Assembly (NCBI GenBank): GCA_034336665.1
Contig: JAPFBE010000003.1
Coordinates: forward strand, 18,501 to 82,500
Reading direction: 5' to 3'
DNA length: 64,000 bases
Source of the DNA: Luscinia megarhynchos
Lineage: Eukaryota; Chordata; Aves; Passeriformes; Turdidae
The position numbers and the translations under genes were made by a program. Shown in pieces: positions 1 to 10,425 of this stretch; positions within the stretch are counted from its first letter, which is position 1, and the number at the start of each line of letters is the position of its first letter. The notes under the pieces are model-generated. The model did not search any database. It saw only the letters and a program-made list of their open reading frames with translations, and was not told where the DNA came from.

Positions 1-2007
1 CCGTGGGGAGGGCACAGGGGCCTCGATGCGCTGAGGCGCTTCAGGGCTGCTACGGGGACGAAGGTGGTGACACGCCCCGAGTACAGGGGGTCACGCTGGC
101 CAGGGGCCAGCAGCAGGCAGAAAGCTGCCACGGCTGGGGAAAAGCCCTGCCCTGCTTACAGGGCGGCCGGGCTGGGGGCTCGGGGAGCTCCGTTTCCCCC
201 TCAGGTGTGGAGAGAGAGCTCACCCTCCTTACAGGGTTGCCCCTCTCTCCATGCAGCCAAAGGAGCACAACGGCAAAATGCCAAGCACAACAAAGACGCA
301 ACCCTGCACGCAGGGAGGTCGCCCAGCACAAGCAAGTCAGCCGTGGCACCTTGAAGGTGCCCTGGCCGTGCCACTGAGGCCCTTTGCCCAGAGGGCCTCT
401 CGTGCTCCCTTCTTCGGTTCCAAGCTCCCTCTTGCCTCGCCGTTCCACTCTTGACCTCGAAGCTCACTCATCCAGCTTGCTCTTGCCCCGTCGTCCCTCG
501 GCTTCTGCAAACGGATGACGACGCACTCAGGCCTGACAAGCTCCCGCTCCCAACGGGAACCACCACCCACCAGCCCCACATCGAGACCCTCGCGCCGGGC
601 CACCGCCCACAGAACCCCCCCCGCCACCACAGCTGCCCAAAAGCCTCCCAACTCCAGCTTGACTCACCACCTCCACGTCCGCCAACGTCCCACGCCGTGC
701 TGGGAGCCGGGCCCTCTGGGCAAAAGAAGCTGGGCACAAAGCAAAGCAGCGCACAAGAGGCTGCAGCCCTGCTTACAGGGGGCTCAAGTCGCTGCCTGCA
801 CTGCAAAGTGCCCGGGACTCCAGAGCACTGGCCCCGACTTACAGGGCAGCCCCGGTCCCCAAGGCCTACGGAGGCTCCTTCTCTCCAATTCGGGCCCCCT
901 CCCCACTAACGGGGAGGGCGCTCAACGCAGGCTGCCAGCTGAAGGGAGCACAAAGGCAACCAGACCCACAGCCTGCTTACAGGCCGGTCCACACCCAGGG
1001 AGCCACGGAGCTCGGCCTTCACCCCACGGCAACAGGAACCAGACTCCACAGTCCAGCAGCCCAACTCACAGCCTAAAGTCCAAGGGCCCCAGGGGCCCCA
1101 GGGGCCGGGAGCCCAGCCCTGGCGACAGGGAGGGCACACGCCCGGCCCCACCACTCCTGGCCCCACGCCTCTGAAAGGCCGGGGCCAGGGACACCCGCCT
1201 GATTACAGGGGGTGGTCCCTCCAACCGCCCGCCGAGACCGGGGAGCGCACACAACCCCGCTTACGGGGCCGCCCCCCGCAGCCCGGCACCCCCCAACAAG
1301 CGCCAGGGAGCACGGGCTACGGCCCGCGCCCCACTTACGGGCCGGCCGCAGCCCGGCCGCCGCGCAGCACGGCAACGTGGCCGTCTGCAGGAGCCCCTCC
1401 GGCCTCTGCAACGAGGCCGCCGCCGAGGTGGCACCAGCGCTTCTTCAACCTGCACCCTGGCAAAGGCCTGAGTGCAGCGGTTCCTGTTACCCGGCTAAAG
1501 CAGCCTCCCCAGCCCTGCTTACAGGAACCTGGGGCTGCTCCTGGGGACAAGGGGACAAGCAAGTGCCTGACACGTGCCCAGAGCAAGAGGCCCGCACGCT
1601 GCCAGTTCACCAGCACAAAGGGCACCGCAGGCCCAGACCCAGGCCCCGGCTACAGGCGGGTCACGTTGCCCACGCTACCGTTAAGCGGCTTCGCACCGTC
1701 CTCAGGAAGCAGGGGACGAGGCCAGACACTTTGTCCACGCAAGCATTCTGGGGACTGGCTTGTGGCTGCACGGAGCTCCTCTTCCTCTCCTGGGAAGCCT
1801 AAGCTACACCACTCTATTTCTAAAGGGGGCCTAAAGCACAAACGCACTCGGCTCATTCACACCGCCTAATCCAAAGACAAGGGAGGGAGGGAGGGAGGGG
1901 AAGACAGTCCCAGAAGAGGGAGCCAGTTCTGTGCAGCCAAAGGGCTCAAGGGAGCCATCCCTACTGCTTCGTGGGAGACAAAAGCATCAGACCCGCACCG
2001 CACTGCA
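1..2007. repeat. macrosatellite copy 1 (left-truncated array)
   Basis: This is the most divergent full copy. It carries GAGAGAGAGCTCACC near 205-225 where the other copies have GAGAGAGGAGCGCTCACC, and GCAAGTCAGCC instead of GCAAAGTCAGCC near 330. The phase of the unit start is arbitrary. The (GGGA)n block lies at 1881-1900. Confidence 0.9.
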
Positions 2008-4022
2008 CCGTGGGGAGGGCACAGGGGCCTCGATGCGCTGAGGCGCTTCAGGGCTGCTACGGGGACGAAGGTGGTGACACGCCCCGAGTACAGGGGGTCA
2101 CGCTGGCCAGGGGCCAGCAGCAGGCAGAAAGCTGCCACGGCTGGGGAAAAGCCCTGCCCTGCTTACAGGGCGGCCGGGCTGGGGGCTCGGGGAGCTCCGT
2201 TTCCCCCCTCAGGTGTGGAGAGAGGAGCGCTCACCCTCCTTACAGGGTTGCCCCTCTCTCCATGCAGCCAAAGGAGCACAACGGCAAAATGCCAAGCACA
2301 ACAAAGACGCAACCCTGCACGCAGGGAGGTCGCCCAGCACAAGCAAAGTCAGCCGCGGCACCTTGAAGGTGCCCTGGCCGTGCCACTGAGGCCCTTTGCC
2401 CAGAGGGCCTCTCGTGCTCCCTTCTTCGGTTCCAAGCTCCCTCTTGCCTCGCCGTTCCACTCTTGACCTCGAAGCTCACTCATCCAGCTTGCTCTTGCCC
2501 CGTCGTCCCTCGGCTTCTGCAAACGGATGACGACGCACTCAGGCCTGACAAGCTCCCGCTCCCAACGGGAACCACCACCCACCAGCCCCACATCGAGACC
2601 CTCGCGCCGGGCCACCGCCCACAGAACCCCCCCCGCCACCACAGCTGCCCAAAAGCCTCCCAACTCCAGCTTGACTCACCACCTCCACGTCCGCCAACGT
2701 CCCACGCCGTGCTGGGAGCCGGGCCCTCTGGGCAAAAGAAGCTGGGCACAAAGCAAAGCAGCGCACAAGAGGCTGCAGCCCTGCTTACAGGGGGCTCAAG
2801 TCGCTGCCTGCACTGCAAAGTGCCCGGGACTCCAGAGCACTGGCCCCGACTTACAGGGCAGCCCCGGTCCCCAAGGCCTACGGAGGCTCCTTCTCTCCAA
2901 TTCGGGCCCCCTCCCCACTAACGGGGAGGGCGCTCAACGCAGGCTGCCAGCTGAAGGGAGCACAAAGGCAACCAGACCCACAGCCTGCTTACAGGCCGGT
3001 CCACACCCAGGGAGCCACGGAGCTCGGCCTTCACCCCACGGCAACAGGAACCAGACTCCACAGTCCAGCAGCCCAACTCACGGCCTAAAGTCCAAGGGCC
3101 CCAGGGGCCCCAGGGGCCGGGAGCCCAGCCCTGGCGACAGGGAGGGCACACGCCCGGCCCCACCACTCCTGGCCCCACACCTCTGAAAGGCCGGGGCCAG
3201 GGACACCCGCCTGATTACAGGGGGTGGTCCCTCCAACCGCCCGCCGAGACCGGGGGAGCGCACACAACCCCGCTACGGGGCCGCCCCCGCAGCCCGGCAC
3301 CCCCCAACAAGCGCCAGGGAGCACGGGCTACGGCCCGCGCCCCACTTACGGGCCGGCCGCAGCCCGGCCGCCGCGCAGCACGGCAACGTGGCCGTCTGCA
3401 GGAGCCCCTCCGGCCTCTGCAACGAGGCCGCCGCCGAGGTGGCACCAGCGCTTCTTCAACCTGCACCCTGGCAAAGGCCTGAGTGCAGCGGTTCCTGTTA
3501 CCCGGCTAAAGCAGCCTCCCCAGCCCTGCTTACAGGAACCTGGGGCTGCTCCTGGGGACAAGGGGACAAGCAAGTGCCTGACACGTGCCCAGAGCAAGAG
3601 GCCCGCACGCTGCCAGTTCACCAGCACAAAGGGCACCGCAGGCCCAGACCCAGGCCCCGGCTACAGGCGGGTCACGTTGCCCACGCTACCGTTAAGCGGC
3701 TTCGCACCGTCCTCAGGAAGCAGGGGACGAGGCCAGACACTTTGTCCACGCAAGCATTCTGGGGACTGGCTTGTGGCTGCACGGAGCTCCTCTTCCTCTC
3801 CTGGGAAGCCTAAGCTACACCACTCTATTTCTAAAGGGGGCCTAAAGCACAAACGCACTCGGCTCATTCACACCGCCTAATCCAAAGACAAGGGAGGGAG
3901 GGAGGGAGGGAGGGGAAGACAGTCCCAGAAGAGGGAGCCAGTTCTGTGCAGCCAAAGGGCTCAAGGGAGCCATCCCTACTGCTTCGTGGGAGACAAAAGC
4001 ATCAGACCCGCACCGCACTGCA
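2008..4022. repeat. macrosatellite copy 2
   Basis: This full copy of 2015 bp is the longest, partly because its GGGA block (3891-3916) has one more GGGA than the blocks of copies 1 and 3. Confidence 0.9.
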
Positions 4023-6034
4023 CCGTGGGGAGGGCACAGGGGCCTCGATGCGCTGAGGCGCTTCAGGGCTGCTACGGGGACGAAGGTGGTGACACGCCCC
4101 GAGTACAGGGGGTCACGCTGGCCAGGGGCCAGCAGCAGGCAGAAAGCTGCCACGGCTGGGGAAAAGCCCTGCCCTGCTTACAGGGCGGCCGGGCTGGGGG
4201 CTCGGGGAGCTCCGTTTCCCCCCTCAGGTGTGGAGAGAGGAGCGCTCACCCTCCTTACAGGGTTGCCCCTCTCTCCATGCAGCCAAAGGAGCACAACGGC
4301 AAAATGCCAAGCACAACAAAGACGCAACCCTGCACGCAGGGAGGTCGCCCAGCACAAGCAAAGTCAGCCGCGGCACCTTGAAGGTGCCTTGGCCGTGCCA
4401 CTGAGGCCCTTTGCCCAGAGGGCCTCTCGTGCTCCCTTCTTCGGTTCCAAGCTCCCTCTTGCCTCGCCGTTCCACTCTTGACCTCGAAGCTCACTCATCC
4501 AGCTTGCTCTTGCCCCGTCGTCCCTCGGCTTCTGCAAACGGATGACGACGCACTCAGGCCTGACAAGCTCCCGCTCCCAACGGGAACCACCACCCACCAG
4601 CCCCACATCGAGACCCTCGCGCCGGGCCACCGCCCACAGAACCCCCCCCGCCACCACAGCTGCCCAAAAGCCTCCCAACTCCAGCTTGACTCACCACCTC
4701 CACGTCCGCCAACGTCCCACGCCGTGCTGGGAGCCGGGCCCTCTGGGCAAAAGAAGCTGGGCACAAAGCAAAGCAGCGCACAAGAGGCTGCAGCCCTGCT
4801 TACAGGGGGCTCAAGTCGCTGCCTGCACTGCAAAGTGCCCGGGACTCCAGAGCACCGGCCCCGACTTACAGGGCAGCCCTGGTCCCCAAGGCCTACGGAG
4901 GCTCCTTCTCTCCAATTCGGGCCCCCTCCCCACTAACGGGGAGGGCGCTCAACGCAGGCTGCCAGCTGAAGGGAGCACAAAGGCAACCAGACCCACAGCC
5001 TGCTTACAGGCCGGTCCACACCCAGGGAGCCACGGAGCTCGGCCTTCACCCCACGGCAACAGGAACCAGACTCCACAGTCCAGCAGCCCAACTCACGGCC
5101 TAAAGCCCAAGGGCCCCAGGGGCCCCAAGGGCCGGGAGCCCAGCCCTGGCGGCAGGGAGGGCACACGCCCGGCCCCACCACTCCTGGCCCCACACCTCTG
5201 AAAGGCCGGGGCCAGGGACACCCGCCTGATTACAGGGGGTGGTCCCTCCAACCGCCCGCCGAGACCGGGGGCGCACACAACCCCGGCTGCGGGGCCGCCC
5301 CCCGCAGCCCGGCACCCCCCAACAAGCGCCAGGGAGCACGGGCTACGGCCCGCGCCCCACTTACGGGCCGGCCGCAGCCCGGCCGCCGCGCAGCACGGCA
5401 ACGTGGCCGTCTGCAGGAGCCCCTCCGGCCTCTGCAACGAGGCCGCCGCCGAGGTGGCACCAGCGCTTCTTCAACCTGCACCCTGGCAAAGGCCTGAGTG
5501 CAGCGGTTCCTGTTACCCGGCTAAAGCAGCCTCCCCAGCCCTGCTTACAGGAACCTGGGGCTGCTCCTGGGGACAAGGGGACAAGCAAGTGCCTGACACG
5601 TGCCCAGAGCAAGAGGCCCGCCACGCTGCCAGTTCACCAGCACAAAGGGCACCGCAGGCCCAGACCCAGGCCCCGGCTACAGGGCGGGTCACGTTGCCCA
5701 CGCTACCGTTAAGCGGCCGGCACCGTCCTCAGGAAGCAGGGGACGAGGCCAGACACTTTGTCCACGCAAGCATTCTGGGGACTGGCTTGTGGCTGCACGG
5801 AGCTCCTCTTCCTCTCCTGGGAAGCCTAAGCTACACCACTCTATTTCTAAAGGGGGCCTAAAGCACAAACGCACTCGGCTCATTCACACCGCCTAATCCA
5901 AAGACAAGGGAGGGAGGGAGGGAGGGGAAGACAGTCCCAGAAGAGGGAGCCAGTTCTGTGCAGCCAAAGGGCTCAAGGGAGCCATCCCTACTGCTTCGTG
6001 GGAGACAAAAGCATCAGACCCGCACCGCACTGCA
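4023..6034. repeat. macrosatellite copy 3
   Basis: This full copy of 2012 bp carries private changes such as AAGCCCAAGG at about 5103 and a small deletion around 5715 (AAGCGGCCGGCACC against AAGCGGCTTCGCACC). The GGGA block is near 5909-5928. Confidence 0.9.
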
Positions 6035-6549
6035 CCGTGGGGAGGGCACAGGGGCCTCGATGCGCTGAGGCGCTTCAGGGCTGCTACGGGGACGAAGGTG
6101 GTGACACGCCCCGAGTACAGGGGGTCACGCTGGCCAGGGGCCAGCAGCAGGCAGAAAGCTGCCACGGCTGGGGAAAAGCCCTGCCCTGCTTACAGGGCGG
6201 CCGGGCTGGGGGCTCGGGGAGCTCCGTTTCCCCCCTCAGGTGTGGAGAGAGGAGCGCTCACCCTCCTTACAGGGTTGCCCCTCTCTCCATGCAGCCAAAG
6301 GAGCACAACGGCAAAATGCCAAGCACAACAAAGACGCAACCCTGCACGCAGGGAGGTCGCCCAGCACAAACAAAGTCAGCCGCGGCACCTTGAAGGTGCC
6401 CTGGCCGTGCCACTGAGGCCCTTTGCCCAGAGGGCCTCTCGTGCTCCCTTCTTCGGTTCCAAGCTCCCTCTTGCCTCGCCGTTCCACTCTTGACCTCGAA
6501 GCTCACTCATCCAGCTTGCTCTTGCCCCGTCGTCCCTCGGCTTCTGCAA
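6035..6549. repeat. macrosatellite copy 4, partial
   Basis: Identity to the other copies is very high to CTTCTGCAA at 6541-6549. It then drops abruptly to a diverged but still alignable stretch (CACTCAGGCCTGATAATG against CACTCAGGCCTGACAAG) until about 6595, after which similarity is lost. This is the right edge of the homogenised array. Confidence 0.88.
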
Positions 6550-6595
6550 TGGAAGACAACACACTCAGGCCTGATAATGCGCAGCTCCCATGCCT

Positions 6596-7570
6596 GGCAG
6601 CGAACAGCTCTACAGTCTGAATCTCAAACCAACCTATGCTAAATATTAGCAGTTGGTCTTGCATGGAATTCCTTTTTGGGAGGGTGTTTGTAATGGTTAC
6701 TCCTTGTGTGTACACCCCCCTCAACTCAATCGGAATGATTAGCAGAAAACTTTCGCATCCGGTTTTGGCATGGGTGTTTTAAATTTAGTTTTACTGAGTA
6801 ATTGTTTTTTCACTAACTTCACTGTAACCACTCCTAGTTGAAAACAGTTTGGTATAATACAATGCTTTTTATTTTAAACGTGACATGTTGGAAATAACTC
6901 TCATTAAGGTCGTCTTGTGTATTTGTTACTAACAGAAAATAAGTTTATATGAATGTATGCTGTTCGCAAATCTTTGTCCTCAAAGAGAAAATTTTATAAA
7001 GCTCCAGTCAGATGTCTAAAATCTTTTAAGCATAAACTGTTGACAATGTCTGGGTTCTTCCCTGAGTAGTTTATAAATCAATGGGTCATGTTTGCCCCTT
7101 ATGACACAGAAGGCTTTTCTAATAGATTTTGTCTGCAGCTCCCACTCTGCCACAACAATAGTCTTCTAAAATACCCCAGGTTTTCAGCTAGAAACGTCAC
7201 TTCTTTCCCTTCCAAGTTATCCCAGATTTTCTGTCAAAGATGATGCCTTGAACTGCTGTGTTGCAACAGATTCTCCTTTAAATGTGCTAATTTTTCCTCT
7301 CTAAATTACTGCAAATTCGCCTTTGAAAAAAAGCACTAATTTGTTTCACGCACGTTACCTCCGGCTTTATTACAAGAAAGGGACTTTGGACCCTCCCAAA
7401 AGACTGCCTCTGATTTTGCCTCCATGTTTCCTAGCTGTGTCCAATACATCACCTACAATTTTATCACAAAAATATTATTTCTCTGCCCCACACACTTGCA
7501 CAGATTTTCCCTTCAAAATATCTCCTACAGATTAACACATATTTTAATCCTAAAATGTTCTATACCACAG
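6596..7570. other. AT-rich intergenic DNA, no gene seen
   Basis: This is ordinary AT-rich sequence. The only open frame of note (7323-7535, plus, 70 codons) has no start context, no splice sites and no recognisable domain. I see nothing functional here. Confidence 0.6.
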
Positions 7571-7572
7571 AG

Positions 7573-7604
7573 ATTACTTATGTTATATATGTGATTCGTG
7601 CTAA
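7573..7604. repeat. short inverted match to 15755-15785
   Basis: TATGTGATTCGTGCTAATTA in this stretch is matched in reverse complement near 15760-15785. Together with the longer pair at 12132-12220 and 15650-15737 it suggests pieces of one dispersed repeat family in opposite orientations. Confidence 0.5.
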
Positions 7605-7869
7605 TTAAATTGTAACAATATTTGCAAAATTTTTGCATTATAAGAAATAAAAAATTGTATTTAATGGCTATAAACCAAAAAGAAATAAAGGAAATGGTTA
7701 AACAAAGCAGAAAAAAATCATCCTCCAGATGTTAGTTGGGAGGCAGAATAGGAAGGGTATATGTCTAAGAACAGCATCTAGAAATAGATTTTCGACCTTG
7801 AATTGAGCCAAATTGGAATTATTCCAAACCAGTGGGCACTGGACTAAGGCCTGTTGAGGGAACATATAT

Positions 7870-8129
7870 TTAATTATATAACTTTAATCTCAGTGCGTCT
7901 GTGCTACCATCAAGACCAAGCAGCGAACACTGAGGAAGACCCAGAGCCTTCATCAGAAATAAGAGCCCTGAAAGGAGGCGAGACCCCCGACCACTGGTGA
8001 CACATGTGCAACACAACATAGTGACATAGGTTTTAGGAATAGAAATGAGGAGGCGCTTTCTAGAAGATTCTGTATTAAACATGCATTAGTAAACAGTATA
8101 TAAATGAGATTTTTAGCCTGACAGATTTG
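7870..8129 (-). other. possible old LTR-like fragment before the ERV
   Basis: On the minus strand this stretch reads through a CAGGGCTCTTATTTCTGATG block and then an AT-rich tail, a style common in bird LTRs. No clear ends, target duplication or internal region can be seen, so this is only a suggestion. The younger ERV is inserted just to its right. Confidence 0.2.
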
Positions 8130-8135
8130 GTACGG
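8130..8135. repeat. target-site duplication, left
   Basis: GTACGG directly abuts the 5' LTR and is repeated exactly at 11870-11875. A length of 6 bp is typical of alpha- and betaretroviral integrases. Confidence 0.85.
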
Positions 8136-8420
8136 TGTGGGGAGTCAGGGATTTGCGAGCGGAAGATGTCGAGTTGTGACGGACAGCTAGGGACACTTCT
8201 TCCCCCCACCCCCTGTGGTCAGATCCCGGCTCTGTACCTGGCCACACCCGGCCGGACATGAGCTAAGGGAAATGACATAGAGATAGCCCACCATAAAAAC
8301 CCCTGTGACCCCTCAATAAACGCCATTTGCTGTCTGCCATATTGGTATATGGAGCACATGGACCGAGTGGCTCTGGGTTAGAGCCGCCGTGCCGGGCTGG
8401 AACCAGGTCATAGCGCAACA
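8136..8420 (+). repeat. 5' LTR
   Basis: The 285-bp LTR begins TGTGGGGAG and ends CAACA. A TATA-like CCATAAAAACC lies at 8291-8301 and a polyadenylation signal AATAAA at 8315-8320, which gives U3, R and U5 their normal order. It is nearly identical to the 3' LTR. Confidence 0.92.
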
Positions 8421-8422
8421 AG

Positions 8423-8440
8423 TGGTGCCGAAACCGGAAA
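8423..8440 (+). promoter_or_regulatory. primer binding site, tRNA-Phe type
   Basis: TGGTGCCGAAACC starts two bases after the LTR and is complementary to the CCA-bearing 3' end of tRNA-Phe (…GGTTTCGGCACCA). The first 13 bases match and the last five are diverged. Use of tRNA-Phe is inferred from this match. Confidence 0.75.
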
Positions 8441-8547
8441 GCAGCGAAACCGCCCGGAATTCGGGGGATCGCCTGGGGACGAGCACCGGCGGCCACACAG
8501 CTGGACTTGTGTGGCGTGGGGAGACGATCCCCGGACCAGCGTGGACC

Positions 8548-10393
8548 ATGGAGGCCCTTGCTAAGGTCGTGAGTGAAATCCCGCAGCGCAGTGGGGTTTG
8601 AATTGTAAACTTAATGATTTCTCTCTCGCAGTGCCGAGACTTATAAAGATCGGGGCTATAGAGAGCCCGGTAGATATTCTCCATCCGGAGATATGGGGTA
8701 AATGCACGAACGCCCTGGCTGAGGACACCATGTCGTCCGGCTCTGGGAAGGCACTTAAGGCATGGGGGAAAGTTATCCGGGCTCTGCAAACTGCCCGGCA
8801 AGAACAGGAGACTTGGAGGGCTGCGCGGACTTGTTTATTAGCCACGCCGCAACTGGGGATCGGGGCGACTACGCAAACCGTAGATGGGTTCGAGTCGGGC
8901 AGCCGCGAGACGCGGGGACCTTGGATCCACCCCGCATCCCGTGGGCCGGGACTCACCAGAAGCGGAGGAGGAGAAACGCAGCGGGCATTGTGGCAGGGGC
9001 TAGCAGAGAGGCGTGAACGCTGCTATAATATCAGAAATACAAGCGGCGGAGGAGGCGAAACCTCCTCCATATGCATTTGAACATGGCGCTCGAACCGCGT
9101 GGTCGGGATTGGAGCAAGAGCTCGGGGGAGGGGCCGCAGAAGGCTCGCTGAATGGGCGCAGAGGGCGAGCAGGGAGGAGGGGCGGCCCCCGGGACGGGCG
9201 TCAGACCAACCAGAGAGCTCATTTTAAAGCAGATCCGTGTAAGGCAAGAACCTCCCCAGCAGGGAGGCGGGGGGGAGGCGCGGGGAGGGAACGGCCCGGC
9301 CCCCGGGAGGAGGGGGCGGAGGCGAGGCGGAGCCCGAGGAAAAGGCTTCGGCAGCCCGAGGCGTCCAGTCAGTCGACTTCCGGCTGTGACTCTGACTCCA
9401 GCTCGGATAGCTGGTCGGAGGGATGGTCCGATGCGGATCAGACACTGATTGGGGATTTAACAAAAAGGGTGCCGCGGCTTACAGAACCGCTAGCCGCAAC
9501 CCTCCGGCGTGGGTTAAGGCGGCGCCAAGGAAAGACCGCCTCCACTCACGGACTGGAGAAAAATTAAAAATAGCATGCGGCGGAGTGGGGCGCCATCCGC
9601 CCGGCTTCGTGTTCCCAGTCCGGGGTTGGGGGGGAGGGCGGGAACCAACGAACCTACTCGCCCGGTAAATCCGAAGAGCGTACAGGCTATCGTAAAAGCG
9701 GTTGCAGATAAGGGAATCAATTCTGCCATGGTTTCTACACTTGTGGATAGCGTTTTTGGAAGTGACGATATGCTTCCCTTTGATATCAAACAGACTTGCA
9801 GGCTAATCTTTGATGGGGCAGGGATGATCGTTTTTAAGCAAGAATGGGAGGATAACTGTGCAAAGCAGCTAGCCCTGGTAACGGGGGAAAACCATCCACT
9901 GCATGGCTCCAGCTTACAGAGGCTAATGGGCAAAGACCCGACTATGATTACCCCACAAGCACAGGCAGAAGGTCTGCGGGCCCATGAGGTCATGACAACA
10001 ACCCGTGCTGCCAGAGAAGCCATCCGTACCGTTTCTAAGGTACTGGCTAAACAGTCGCCTTGGTCCACCATAAAGCAAAGTGAGAGTGAGAGCTTCACTC
10101 AGTTTGTGGACCGGCTCCAAGCAGCAGTAGATTCCTCTTCATTACCTTCAGAGGCGAAGGGCCCAGTGATAGCCGACTGCCTGAGGCAGCAATGCAATTC
10201 AACCACCAAGGACATTTTAAGATCGCTGCCACCTGGGTCCAATGTCGCAACCATGATCAGGCACGTTGTAAAGGAGGAACACCTAGCTCCCATCCAGGCA
10301 GCAGTTCACACTGCAATAACCAGCGTGATGGCATGCTTCAAGTGCAGCCAGGCAGACCACGTAGCAGTAAACTACCCCCAGTCAATCTCCTAG
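8548..10393 (+). pseudogene. gag: retroviral gag, frame-broken
   Basis: The reading starts at ATG 8548 in good context but hits TGA at 8599-8601. Matrix-like sequence continues in another frame (8598-9080). It then shifts to a third segment (9013-9567) holding a PPPY late-budding motif (9061-9072) and an acidic serine-rich stretch. After that it shifts to 9575-10393, which encodes capsid with a major-homology-region-like segment (around 10090-10200). A zinc knuckle follows (Cys codons 10334 and 10343, His 10358) whose last Cys is Asn (10370). Several frame changes and the damaged knuckle show that it cannot make a full Gag. The matrix and late-domain layout resembles alpha/betaretroviruses. 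Confidence is high for gag and moderate for the exact break points. Confidence 0.85.
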
Positions 10394-10425
10394 CCAGACC
10401 AACCCTCTACAACCCATTCCTAAAC

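Larger units (their letters stand above)
1..6549. repeat. GC-rich macrosatellite, ~2.01 kb unit, 3.25 copies
   Basis: The same landmark (CCGTGGGGAGGGCACAGG) recurs at 1, 2008, 4023 and 6035, giving unit lengths of 2007, 2015 and 2012 bp. The copies differ only by scattered substitutions and small indels, so they were recently amplified or homogenised. The array runs off the left edge; on the right it stops at about 6549 inside a fourth copy. The unit is GC-rich with many CpGs and contains about ten spaced TTACAGG/TTACGGG motifs and a (GGGA)n block near its end. Open frames of 60-220 codons recur in each copy on both strands, but they are compositionally skewed, overlap each other and resemble no family I know. 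I read it as a non-coding satellite, though transcription cannot be excluded. Confidence 0.93.

Noticed and set aside
451..1174. Open frames of 150-219 codons (and copies at 2463-3186, 4478-5201) inside the macrosatellite
   Set aside because: They are Pro/Ser/Gln/Arg-rich, overlap other frames of similar length, lack start context or splice logic, and follow from GC-rich composition with few stops.
8340..8410. tRNA-like or box A/B sequences in the LTR
   Set aside because: GGTTAGAGC-type strings occur, but no cloverleaf can be drawn and both LTRs carry them.
8263..8801. Minus-strand frames across the 5' LTR and leader (also 11711-12025)
   Set aside because: They are shadows: the same LTR sequence gives the same antisense frame at both ends, in no gene context.
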